Source: Nitrospira moscoviensis (lineage in GTDB: Bacteria > Nitrospirota > Nitrospiria > Nitrospirales > Nitrospiraceae). From it: a stretch of 64,000 nt of DNA. The stretch lies in NCBI RefSeq assembly GCF_001273775.1, contig NZ_CP011801.1:930001-994000 (forward strand). Direction: 5' to 3'. A program made the position numbers and the translations under genes. The first letter of the stretch is position 1. Each line of letters starts with the position of its first letter. This document shows, piece by piece, positions 17,359 to 25,017 of this stretch. The notes below the pieces were generated by a model, which made no database searches, was not told the origin of the DNA, and worked only from the letters and a program-made list of their open reading frames with translations.

Positions 17359-18003
17359 TTAGCCATACCGGTCGTTTTGCCATGGCAGCGCCGTATTGGA
17401 ATACCCGCGCACTTCCCAGAACCCCTTCACGTCCCGGTCGGAAAACGTGATCTCTTTGATCCACTTCGCCCCTTTCCAGGCATAGCGCTTTGGGACGATC
17501 ACGCGGACCGGCCCTCCATGCTCCTTGGTCAGCGGCTTCCCGTTCCACTTGTGGGCCAACAGCACGTCGGCGTCATCGCAGGCGTCGAGCGGCAAGTTCG
17601 TCGTGTACTCGTCATAGGACTTGAACAGGACGAATTTTGCGAGCGTCAACGGCTGCACCACCGAGAGGAGATGCGTGAAGCTCACGCCTTCCCATTCGTT
17701 GTCATACCGGCTCCACGATGTGACGCAGTGAAAATCCGAGATGTCCCGAAACGGCGGTTGCGCCATGAAATCCTCCCAGGTCCAGGTGAGGGGATTGGTG
17801 ACGAAGCCGCCGACGGTGAGCCGCCATTCTGCCAAGGGGATGTCGGGTTTGAACCCCAGATCGAGCACGGGGAAGGTTTCGACAAGATGCTGTCCCGGCG
17901 GCAGGCGGTGGTCGCCTTCGAAAAAGACCTCCCGTTCCTCACCTCCGCGCCGAGCCTTGGCCCACTGTTCTTTGGTCTTGATCAACCGCTCGTTCTGTTC
18001 CAT
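17359..18003 (-). CDS. Sulfite-oxidase-like molybdopterin oxidoreductase
   Basis: 214 residues, the usual size for single-domain (PF00174) sulfite-oxidase-like proteins. The molybdenum-ligating cysteine is in DFHCVTSWSRYDNEWEGV. Other conserved pieces are EWRLTVGGFVTNPL, the DADVLLAHKWNGKPLT segment, GGPVRVIVPKRYAWKGAKWIKEI, and the closing GFWEVRGYS. There is no signal peptide, so it is cytosolic unlike MsrP. The substrate is unknown. It stands alone, convergent with ydbL across a repeat element. Confidence 0.85.
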   Translation of the reverse strand: MEQNERLIKTKEQWAKARRGGEEREVFFEGDHRLPPGQHLVETFPVLDLGFKPDIPLAEWRLTVGGFVTNPLTWTWEDFMAQPPFRDISDFHCVTSWSRYDNEWEGVSFTHLLSVVQPLTLAKFVLFKSYDEYTTNLPLDACDDADVLLAHKWNGKPLTKEHGGPVRVIVPKRYAWKGAKWIKEITFSDRDVKGFWEVRGYSNTALPWQNDRYG

Positions 18004-18143
18004 CTCAGGGCCTCCAAGAAGAGAGAGTACGGGACTCGCGGTTCCGTGGCAAGTGAGTTCTAGCTATGTCCGGCCGGCGTGCCGTTTCTGACACAAAACG
18101 ATTTATCGTGAAGAATCATGGACCTACAACACGTGCCGGCGCC

Positions 18144-18152
18144 TGCTACACT
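18144..18152 (+). promoter_or_regulatory. Extended -10 box predicting a leaderless mRNA for the EF-hand protein
   Basis: TGC followed by TACACT, an extended -10 (TGn-TAnnnT). The hexamer ends 9 bp before the ATG at 18162, about where transcription would start. No Shine-Dalgarno sequence lies between. The same layout is seen before four other genes in the window. Confidence 0.45.
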
Positions 18153-18161
18153 TAAAAAGCC

Positions 18162-18695
18162 ATGCGTACCCTAACGAACATCACGCTCTTTTCGCTGGCC
18201 GTCGTGTTGGGGGGCGGCCTTGTTGCCATCAAACCGATTGAGGCGGCCGGTCTTCCGAAGCCCGGTCCCGATCAAAAGCCGGCCGTCGCGGCAGCCGATG
18301 GCAGTCGGTCTCGGCGGGCTTCGGTTACGCCTCGAACGGTCAAGCCGGCGGGCCCCATGGCGGCCGGTGTTTCGCCAGACCGACTGTCCAGGAAGCCGGC
18401 TGAATCGCATCCGCGCAAAACCAGCCGGCACAGGCGCGCGATGAAGAAAGCCCAGGCCAAGCTTCAGGCCAAGCCCGATCTTTCCTATCACGGGATCTTG
18501 CATCAGCCCCAGCGCTACGACCCGAGCCAAGGCCGTCGCGGGAGCGGGGGAGCGCCCAATCCCCATGCCGTCGAGCTGTTGCACGACCATTTCCAGGAAT
18601 TGGATAAAAACCGCGATGGAGTAATCGATCCTTTCGAGCGGATCTCCGGCAGACTCGATATCGACCGGGATCTCGCGAACCATCGGTGGCAGTAG
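18162..18695 (+). CDS. Secreted EF-hand protein
   Basis: 177 residues. A hydrophobic N-terminus (ITLFSLAVVLGGGLVAI) serves as signal peptide or anchor, followed by ~100 residues of Pro/Arg/Lys-rich low-complexity sequence. Near the C-terminus is one canonical EF-hand loop, DKNRDGVIDPFE, preceded by a helix (VELLHDHFQELD) and followed by a second helix with a degenerate calcium-loop remnant. It probably binds calcium outside the cytoplasm. No partner gene is obvious. Confidence 0.65.
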   Translation: MRTLTNITLFSLAVVLGGGLVAIKPIEAAGLPKPGPDQKPAVAAADGSRSRRASVTPRTVKPAGPMAAGVSPDRLSRKPAESHPRKTSRHRRAMKKAQAKLQAKPDLSYHGILHQPQRYDPSQGRRGSGGAPNPHAVELLHDHFQELDKNRDGVIDPFERISGRLDIDRDLANHRWQ

Positions 18696-18851
18696 CCGCC
18701 TCGATCAGTCTGCTCACACCGAATCTTCGCCCATCTATCCTCTCGGTCCATCCGTAGTGCTCAACAACAGGGTTCGGTCCTCCGGACTGTAAGAAGTCGG
18801 AGACCGGATCGACCTACCTCCATTACATTGACAGCCACGGGAGGAGTCCCC

Positions 18852-19589
18852 ATGATACGCCACGAGGTCACGATGTCGACCCCCGCATCTTCCACCACGG
18901 CCGGTGCTCAGACCAACATGGGTAAGCTCGTCATCGTCGCCGTCGTCGCCGTGGCCATCGGCGCCTTTTTCTTTTTCGACCTGGGGCGGTTTCTGTCGCT
19001 GGCGGCCCTCAAGGAGAATCGCGACAATTTGCTCGCCTTTACGCAGGACCATTACGCCGCAGCGGCCGGCTTGTTTATCCTGTCGTACATCGCCGTCACC
19101 GGATTGTCTCTGCCGGGGGCGGTCATCATGACGCTCGCCGGCGGATTCCTGTTCGGCGGGGTCGTCGGAACGCTCTTCGTCAACATCGGCGCGACGACCG
19201 GCGCGACGCTGGCCTTTCTTGCGGCGCGGTATGTGTTGCGCGACGCGGTCGAGCAGAAGTTCGGCAAGTGGCTTGGGCCGCTCCAGGAGGGGTTCGCCAA
19301 GAACGCCTTCAGCTATCTGATGACGCTGCGGCTGATTCCGCTCTTTCCGTTCTTCGTCGTGAATCTGGTGTCGGGGTTGACGCGGGTGAGCGTCGGGACG
19401 TACGTGGCCGCCACGGCGCTCGGCATCATTCCCGGTTCATTCGTCTATGCCTATGCCGGCCGGCAGCTCGGAACGATCAACTCGCTGAAAGAGATCGCTT
19501 CGCCGAACGTGATCGCGGCCTTTGTCCTGCTGGGCCTGTTGGCGCTGGTCCCGATCGTCTACAAGGCAGTGTCCGGTAAGCGGGCGTGA
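18852..19589 (+). CDS. VTT-domain (TVP38/TMEM64, DedA-related) membrane protein
   Basis: 245 residues. Helix at ~25-43, then the VTT (SNARE-associated) core with LSLPGAVIMTLAGGFLFG, GATTGATLAFLAARYVLRD, the re-entrant RLIPLFPFFVVNLVSGLTRV segment and GIIPGSFVYAYAGRQL, ending with a last helix. The family is linked to lipid scrambling and transport in the inner membrane. GGGAGGAG 6 bp before ATG 18852 decides the start. A flavoprotein of the MerA/Lpd family follows 77 bp later, an association often seen for TVP38-like genes. Confidence 0.85.
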   Translation: MIRHEVTMSTPASSTTAGAQTNMGKLVIVAVVAVAIGAFFFFDLGRFLSLAALKENRDNLLAFTQDHYAAAAGLFILSYIAVTGLSLPGAVIMTLAGGFLFGGVVGTLFVNIGATTGATLAFLAARYVLRDAVEQKFGKWLGPLQEGFAKNAFSYLMTLRLIPLFPFFVVNLVSGLTRVSVGTYVAATALGIIPGSFVYAYAGRQLGTINSLKEIASPNVIAAFVLLGLLALVPIVYKAVSGKRA

Positions 19590-19595
19590 TCACGG

Positions 19596-19616
19596 CGTGA
19601 AGCGTGAAGCGTGAAA
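19596..19616 (+). repeat. Heptamer repeat (CGTGAAG) x3, intergenic
   Basis: Three head-to-tail units CGTGAAG, CGTGAAG, CGTGAAA between the VTT gene and the flavoprotein gene. The reverse complement CTTCACG is the unit found inside the Lhr gene at 54721-54748, so both belong to one dispersed heptamer family. Confidence 0.6.
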
Positions 19617-19666
19617 AAGAGGGGACGTCGCGCGATGATCGGCTCCGTTCAGAGAGGACTATTTCG

Positions 19667-21220
19667 ATGAGCCAGCCTGAAGAGACCCTTGTCCTGCCGA
19701 ATGACGAGCACAATCGGACGTTGGTGGCAAACGTCCATCCGCGCGACTGGATCAATCCCCAGCCGGACGGGCGCTACAACATCGTAGTCATTGGCGCCGG
19801 CACAGCCGGCTTGGTGACGGCCGTGATTGCCGCCGGTCTCGGTGCCAAGGTGGCGTTGATCGAGCGGCATTTGATGGGCGGCGATTGTCTGAATGTCGGC
19901 TGTGTGCCGTCGAAAGGCATCATCCGGGCGGCGCGCGCCTGGGCCGATCTCAAGCAGGCGGACGAGTTCGGCGTTCATATCCCGCCGGGCATCAAGTACG
20001 ACTTCGGTGCGGTGATGGCCCGTATGCGGAAGCTGCGCGCGCGCATCAGCCATACGGACTCCGCGCATCGCTATAAAAGTCTGGGGGTGGACGTCTATAT
20101 CGGCGACGCGACATTCGTCGATCGCGGGACGATCCGGGTGGAAGGGCCGGCCGGCCATCGATCGTTGAAATTCGCGAAAGCGGCCATCTGCACCGGAGCG
20201 CGGGCTGCGGCGCCGCCGACGCCGGGACTCCAGGAAGCGGGCTACCTGACCAACGAAACGGTCTTTTCGCTCACCGAGCTGCCCCCGCGTCTCGGCGTGA
20301 TCGGCGCCGGCCCCATCGGCTGCGAGCTGGCGCAGGCGTTCGCGCGCTTCGGCAGCCGAGTGTACTTGGTCGAGGCGATGCACGGCATCATGCCCAATGA
20401 AGACCGGGACGCGGCGGCGATCGTGGAACAGGCGATGAAGCAGGACGGCGTCACGTTGCTCTGTTGCGGAAAGGAACTGAAGGTTCAGAAGACTGAGGCC
20501 GGCAAGCGGCTCACCGTCGATTCGCACGGACAGCACTATGATCTCACCGTCGATGAAATCCTCGTCGGGGTCGGCCGGACGCCGAACACGCAGGGCCTGG
20601 AGCTCGAAGTCGCCGGTGTCGAGTACGACAAGACCGGGGTGAAGGTCAACGCCCGACTGCAGACGTCCAACCCGCACATTTTCGCTGCGGGCGATGTGTG
20701 CTCGAAGTACAAGTTTACGCACGCGGCCGACGCCATGGCGCAAATCGTCATCCAGAACGCGCTGTTTCCCCATCCCTTCGGGTTGGGCTACGCGAGCATG
20801 GATCAGCTGATCATGCCCTGGTGCACCTTCACCGAGCCGGAAGTCGCCCATGTCGGCCTGTACGAGGCGGAGGCCAAAGCCAAGGGATTGGACGTCGAAA
20901 CCTACACGTACAAGCTCGATGAGGTCGATCGCGCGATTCTCGACGGGGAGGAAGAAGGCTTTGCGCGGGTGCACATCCAGAAGGGCAACGACAAGATTTT
21001 GGGCGCTACGATCGTCGCCGCCCGTGCCGGCGAGATGATCGGGGAATTTTCCGTGGCGATGAAAGCGGGCGCCGGCGCTAACACCATCGCGGCGACGATT
21101 CATCCCTATCCCACGCAAGCCGAAGTCAATAAGAAAGCCGTCAATCTCTGGCGGAAAGCCCATTTTACGCCGAGGACGAAGCACATCCTGACGAAGCTCT
21201 TTGCATGGATGAGACGGTGA
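19667..21220 (+). CDS. MerA/dihydrolipoyl-dehydrogenase-like FAD disulfide oxidoreductase
   Basis: 517 residues. FAD-binding VIGAGTAGLVTAVIAAGLG, the redox disulfide in GGDCLNVGCVPSKG, the NAD(P) GxGxxG in GVIGAGPIGCELAQAF, the second FAD motif IFAAGDVC, and the dimer-interface HPYPTQAE are all present. It is often annotated as mercuric reductase, but it lacks an N-terminal metal-binding domain and the C-terminal vicinal cysteine pair needed for Hg(II) handling, so mercury reduction is not supported. AGAGAGGAC precedes ATG 19667. Its stop overlaps the DUF3047 gene. Confidence 0.85.
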   Translation: MSQPEETLVLPNDEHNRTLVANVHPRDWINPQPDGRYNIVVIGAGTAGLVTAVIAAGLGAKVALIERHLMGGDCLNVGCVPSKGIIRAARAWADLKQADEFGVHIPPGIKYDFGAVMARMRKLRARISHTDSAHRYKSLGVDVYIGDATFVDRGTIRVEGPAGHRSLKFAKAAICTGARAAAPPTPGLQEAGYLTNETVFSLTELPPRLGVIGAGPIGCELAQAFARFGSRVYLVEAMHGIMPNEDRDAAAIVEQAMKQDGVTLLCCGKELKVQKTEAGKRLTVDSHGQHYDLTVDEILVGVGRTPNTQGLELEVAGVEYDKTGVKVNARLQTSNPHIFAAGDVCSKYKFTHAADAMAQIVIQNALFPHPFGLGYASMDQLIMPWCTFTEPEVAHVGLYEAEAKAKGLDVETYTYKLDEVDRAILDGEEEGFARVHIQKGNDKILGATIVAARAGEMIGEFSVAMKAGAGANTIAATIHPYPTQAEVNKKAVNLWRKAHFTPRTKHILTKLFAWMRR

Positions 21221-21969
21221 CACAGGCGCCGCGTCATCGCCGGATCGCGCGGGCCTGGTTGGCCGTGATCGTGGTGACTCTGCCGGCGCTTGTCCTGGCC
21301 CAGAACGAGGCCACGCTGGAGGTGGGCCGCTTTTCCACCGCCCCGCCGGGCGCGGCAGCGCCGCCGGGCTGGAAGCCGCTCAGCTTTAAGAAAGTCCCGC
21401 GGCAGACGCAGTACAAGCTGGTCAAGGACGGTGATCGGACGGTCGTCCAGGCGGTGAGCGACGCCTCGGCCTCAGGTCTGATCACAGAGGTGACGATCGA
21501 TCCGCGCGACTATCCTATCGTGCGGTGGCGCTGGAAGGTCGAAAACTTGTTGACGCACAGCGATGTGCGCCGCAAGGACGGCGACGATTATCCGGCCCGG
21601 CTGTATATTACCTTCGAATACGATCCGGACAAGGTCAGCTTCGCCAAGAAACTCAAGTACAAGGCCGGGCGGGTGCTCTTCGGCGATATTCCGATTGCGG
21701 CGCTGAATTATATCTGGGAGACGGCCACGCCGGTCGGGGCCATCGTTGAAAACGCCTATACGGATTTTGCCCAGATGATCGTCGTGGAAAGCGGGGTTGG
21801 CAGAGTCGGCGAGTGGGTGGACGAGGAGCGGAACGTGTATGACGACTATCGGAGGGCCTTCGGCGAAGAGCCGCCCCTGATCAACGGCGTGGCGATTATG
21901 AGCGATACCGACAACACGAAGGAGCGCGCCACGGCCTACTACGGGGATATCGTCTTTGCGAAGCGATGA
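21205..21969 (+). CDS. DUF3047 exported protein
   Basis: 254 residues with a signal peptide (ARAWLAVIVVTLPALVLA, cleavage near AQN) and a DUF3047 body: WKPLSFKKVPRQTQY, SGLITEVTIDPRDYPIVRWRWKV, DDYPARLYITFEY, NAYTDFAQMIVVESG and a final ERATAYYGDIVF. The fold resembles a beta-sandwich of carbohydrate-binding type, and the role is unknown. The ATG at 21205 overlaps the flavoprotein by 16 bp; the in-frame GTG at 21217 (GTGA overlap) is a realistic alternative. It is the last gene of the VTT/flavoprotein unit and ends before a strong hairpin. Confidence 0.78.
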   Translation: MDETVTQAPRHRRIARAWLAVIVVTLPALVLAQNEATLEVGRFSTAPPGAAAPPGWKPLSFKKVPRQTQYKLVKDGDRTVVQAVSDASASGLITEVTIDPRDYPIVRWRWKVENLLTHSDVRRKDGDDYPARLYITFEYDPDKVSFAKKLKYKAGRVLFGDIPIAALNYIWETATPVGAIVENAYTDFAQMIVVESGVGRVGEWVDEERNVYDDYRRAFGEEPPLINGVAIMSDTDNTKERATAYYGDIVFAKR

Positions 21970-21991
21970 CGGCTGGACCGACAAAACAAAA

Positions 21992-22016
21992 GGGCCGGCC
22001 TATGCAGGGCCGGCCC
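21992..22016. terminator. Hairpin terminator between convergent genes
   Basis: A perfect 9-bp stem (GGGCCGGCC, 21992-22000, with GGCCGGCCC, 22008-22016) around a 7-base loop. On the minus strand it is followed by a T-rich stretch, so it reads best as the terminator of the 22064-22465 gene, with likely activity in both directions. Confidence 0.7.
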
Positions 22017-22063
22017 CCTCGAAGACACCCGCGCCGGGTGGGTGCGCGGATTCGAATACGGGA

Positions 22064-22465
22064 CTACTGAATGGAATTCGCGAAGCCACCCCGCGTGATT
22101 TCGGCGCGAACGGTGTCCCCGACCTTCTTGTTCCCGCGAAGATGTTTGGTGCCCTGTCCGACGTACAGCTGCACCTGGTTGCCTTCGTAATCTTCGACCA
22201 GGTACATGTCGCCATGGATGCTCTTCACCGTGCCCCCGACCGTCTTCCAGGCCGGACCCGGCTTGGTATCATGCTGGCCGGACTTGGGAGCGTGGCCCGG
22301 ATCGGAGATATGGGCTCCGGCAGCCGCTGCTGCGGCGCTGGCGGACTTATGGCCGGCCGGTTTTTTCGATTCCTTCTTGGAATCCTTGGCCCACGCCGGA
22401 CCCATGGCCAACGCCAAAATCGCGAGGGCGCCCACCATGACCGGCATCGTCTTCGTCGTCTTCAT
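22064..22465 (-). CDS. Small secreted protein of unknown function
   Basis: 133 residues. A clear signal peptide (VMVGALAILALAMGPAWA) is followed by a Lys/Ala/His-rich linker (GHKSASAAAAAAGAHISD) and a compact C-terminal ~60 residues, TVGGTVKSIHGDMYLVEDYEG and QVQLYVGQGTKHLRG, which looks like a small beta-barrel (OB-like). A textbook AAGGAGG site lies 8 bp before the ATG. I cannot assign a family. It is monocistronic, with a terminator just behind it. Confidence 0.65.
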   Translation of the reverse strand: MKTTKTMPVMVGALAILALAMGPAWAKDSKKESKKPAGHKSASAAAAAAGAHISDPGHAPKSGQHDTKPGPAWKTVGGTVKSIHGDMYLVEDYEGNQVQLYVGQGTKHLRGNKKVGDTVRAEITRGGFANSIQ

Positions 22466-22624
22466 CGCAATGCCTCCTTATTGGAAATCACCTAGAATAG
22501 GTTGATCTCTCAGCAAGGCGTATGCCATTGAAGACGAACCGCAGACCGAGCGTTTTTCTCGCCGCTTATGCGCAGGCGCGCCGGGGGAGATGCGTGGAAG
22601 TGCGTAAAAAGGAAAAAAAACGTC

Positions 22625-23476
22625 ATGTGGCCGTGCAAATCTGGCCAACGGTCTGATCACCCACGTAAAAAGTGGGTGTTGGCTTGGGGACTTCTTGGGG
22701 CGACGGGCTTCCTTCAAGCCGGTTGTGCCGCGGTCCCGGATCGGTTTTCTCCGGCCGAGCCGGTGGATCCCACCTCGTTCAGCCAGGCGCAATGGAATGC
22801 GGTGTTGCAGGCTCATGTCCGCGACGGGCTGGTCGACTATCCCGCCATGCAACGCGACCAGCGGTTCCACGGCTATCTCAGCATGCTCGATCGCGTCGAC
22901 CCCGGCTCATTGCCGACTGAGCAAGCGCGGCTGGCTTTCTGGATCAACGCCTACAACGCCTTTGCCGTCCAAGGCATCCTCGACGGCGAAAGGCCGGCTC
23001 CCTATGTCGGCTGGTATCGCTACTTCAAGCTGCGCCGTTATGGGGTGGGCGGCCAGCGCATCACGCTGTCGGATCTGGAGCATGAAGTGCTCCGCCGGCA
23101 GTTCCGCGAGCCGCGGATCCACTTTACGATCGTCTGCGCATCCTCCTCCTGTCCGAAGCTGCAACCTTGGGCGTTCGAGCCGGATCGGCTGGAGGCGCAA
23201 CTCGACCAGGCCGCGCGCGACTTCATCAACGACCCGCGCCGCAACCGGTTCGATCCGCACGCCAAGATCGCCTATCTCTCGAAGATCTTCGACTGGTTCG
23301 AAGACGATTTTTCCGCTGCCGCGGGTGATGTGTTGCACTATGTCGCACGGTATGTGAATGATCCCGAGGTCGCGCAGGACGTGGCCGCCGCCCGCTATCG
23401 CATCGAGTATCTGGAGTACGACTGGTCCCTCAACGGCATCCCGCCCACGGAGGCTTCGCATGCTGATCCGTCCTGA
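22625..23476 (+). CDS. DUF547 lipoprotein
   Basis: 283 residues. The start at 22625 gives a signal with lipobox GFLQAGC; AAGGA lies ~10 bp upstream within an A-rich tract. DUF547 features follow: LVDYPAMQRD, ARLAFWINAYNAFAVQGIL, HEVLRRQFREPRIHFTIVCAS-type core with SSCPKL, and YLSKIFDWFEDDF near the end. The conserved Asn/Tyr and Cys residues resemble a thiol-protease-like fold, but function is unknown. The next gene starts inside its last 17 bp, indicating coupled expression with the ferritin-like protein. Confidence 0.85.
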   Translation: MWPCKSGQRSDHPRKKWVLAWGLLGATGFLQAGCAAVPDRFSPAEPVDPTSFSQAQWNAVLQAHVRDGLVDYPAMQRDQRFHGYLSMLDRVDPGSLPTEQARLAFWINAYNAFAVQGILDGERPAPYVGWYRYFKLRRYGVGGQRITLSDLEHEVLRRQFREPRIHFTIVCASSSCPKLQPWAFEPDRLEAQLDQAARDFINDPRRNRFDPHAKIAYLSKIFDWFEDDFSAAAGDVLHYVARYVNDPEVAQDVAAARYRIEYLEYDWSLNGIPPTEASHADPS

Positions 23477-24113
23477 CGAACAGGTACCGATCGCTCGGCT
23501 GCTCACGTTTCTCGAATACGGCGAGCGGCTGGCGCACGACTGTGCGGCCAAACAGGCGGCCCTCGTGGACGAAGCGGGCGCCGCCCGCTTTCTGAATGGC
23601 CAGGCGCGGCAGGAACGCCTGCATGCCTGCGTGTTTCAGGGCGCCATCGCCTGGCTGGCTCCGCGCCATCTGGGCGCCGCGCCGTTTTTGCCGGCGCTGG
23701 AAGAATACCGGCGAAAACTGGACGATCGGCTGTCCCGGAGAGATCTGTATGAAACGTTCCTGGCGGAACAGATTATTCTCGAAGGGCTCGGCGAGGCGAT
23801 TCTCCATCGCATCGAAGCCGGGCTCGTCAAGCGCGGCGCGCCGTTCGGCCGGCTCCGGCGCGTCCTCTTACACCAGGAGGAGGCGCATCATGCGTTCGGG
23901 TTGCGGATGATCGAACGCGGCGTGGCCGCCGGACGGGCCGATCGAGATCGGCTCCGCCATGCGGCGCAGGAGTATCTCGATCTGACGCACCGGATGGTCC
24001 TGACGCTGGCCGACCTTTTCAGCAGCATCCATGAGGATCCGGCCGCCTGGGCCGGCGATGTGAACACGTATGTACCGGCGTGGTTGGCGTGCGGGCCGTT
24101 GGAAGCGAGCTGA
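23460..24113 (+). CDS. Ferritin-like di-iron protein
   Basis: 217 residues, nearly all helical. It carries the pattern of carboxylate-bridged di-iron helices: EYGERLAHD, QERLH (ExxH), an EQIILEGLGE helix and HQEEAHH (ExxH). These suit a ferritin-like or membrane-associated oxidase/hydroxylase fold. No signal peptide. The substrate is unknown. The ATG overlaps the end of the DUF547 gene by 17 bp and the following glycosyltransferase starts 7 bp after its stop, so the three genes form one operon. Confidence 0.7.
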   Translation: MLIRPDEQVPIARLLTFLEYGERLAHDCAAKQAALVDEAGAARFLNGQARQERLHACVFQGAIAWLAPRHLGAAPFLPALEEYRRKLDDRLSRRDLYETFLAEQIILEGLGEAILHRIEAGLVKRGAPFGRLRRVLLHQEEAHHAFGLRMIERGVAAGRADRDRLRHAAQEYLDLTHRMVLTLADLFSSIHEDPAAWAGDVNTYVPAWLACGPLEAS

Positions 24114-24120
24114 GGCCTTC

Positions 24121-24834
24121 ATGGTGTCCGTCATCATCCCGGCTTATAACGAAGAGAAAGCGCTGCCGTCCACGCTCGATGCGCTCTTCCGGCAGACCGG
24201 CGACTATGAAACCGTCGTCGTCGACGGCGGCAGCACCGATGGCACGAGGCAGGTCCTCCGAAACTACGGTGTTGATTTCAACGCATCACCCGTCACGCGT
24301 CATCCATCACGCGTTCTTTTGACTGCTCCCAAAGGCCGCGCATCTCAGATGAATGCGGGCGCGAAGGCCGCGCGAGGCGAGTGGCTCTTGTTTCTGCACG
24401 CCGATACGGTGCTGCCGGTCGGCGCCATTCCACGCTTGAATGCCATGGAAATGGACCACATGATTCAAGCCGGCGGGTTTCTCCATCAATTCTCCGGCGA
24501 CAATTGGCGGTTGCGGCTGATTTCGTTTCTCGATAATTTCCGTTGCACCCGCAGCCGGATTATCTACGGCGATCAGGCGCTCTTTGTCCGCCGGTCGTTG
24601 TTTGAAGAGCTCGGGGGATTTCCGGAACAGCTCATCCTGGAAGATGTGGCGTTCTGCGAGCGATTGATCCGGCGCACGAACCCGATGCTGTTGTCTCCCC
24701 CCGTGGTGACGGACTCGCGCAAGTTCGTGCAAATGGGTGTCTGGCGCAGCTTCGCCCGTGTGCTGGCCATCATCCTCCATGTCGAATGGGGCCTCCCGAC
24801 GCTTCCCCGTTCGTTTTTTTCCGACGTGCGCTAG
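24121..24834 (+). CDS. GT2 glycosyltransferase (TIGR04283 type)
   Basis: 237 residues. VSVIIPAYNEE opens the nucleotide-sugar fold, VVVDGGSTDGT and LLFLHADTVLP (DxD equivalent HADT) follow, then YGDQALFVRRSLFEELGGF and the catalytic LEDVAFCERL. This is the short GT2 group often named TIGR04283, with unknown acceptor. Residues ~55-64 are encoded by a heptamer array (24284-24311) that looks inserted, since the ASPVTRHPSR segment has no counterpart in the usual GT2 layout. Third gene of the DUF547/ferritin-like operon. Confidence 0.85.
   Translation: MVSVIIPAYNEEKALPSTLDALFRQTGDYETVVVDGGSTDGTRQVLRNYGVDFNASPVTRHPSRVLLTAPKGRASQMNAGAKAARGEWLLFLHADTVLPVGAIPRLNAMEMDHMIQAGGFLHQFSGDNWRLRLISFLDNFRCTRSRIIYGDQALFVRRSLFEELGGFPEQLILEDVAFCERLIRRTNPMLLSPPVVTDSRKFVQMGVWRSFARVLAIILHVEWGLPTLPRSFFSDVR
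24284..24311 (+). repeat. Heptamer array inside the glycosyltransferase gene
   Basis: Four tandem 7-bp units: CATCACC, CGTCACG, CGTCATC, CATCACG. The reading frame remains open across it. It shares its consensus (CNTCACN) with the arrays inside the Lhr gene. Confidence 0.65.
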
Positions 24835-25017
24835 CCGATCCTCCGCGCAACGCCGACCTGTCCGGTCACCACTCCCTGAATCTTCCGTAGCCACTGCGTT
24901 TACCTTTTTTGTCCTTCCCCGTCTAACCCCTCAGCGACGGATCGGGTGACAGCGATTTGAACGTCCGCCGTCCGTTGGCAAGGGCTTCGGCATTGTTCCT
25001 TAACCAGGAGTGTTCTT

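Noticed and set aside
17269-18063. 264-residue plus-strand open frame starting in the repeat
   Set aside because: Begins within a repeat element and continues antisense to the sulfite-oxidase-like gene.
19667-21220. Mercury resistance (merA) assignment
   Set aside because: Mercury-binding N-terminal domain and C-terminal cysteine pair are absent; only the general disulfide oxidoreductase core is present.
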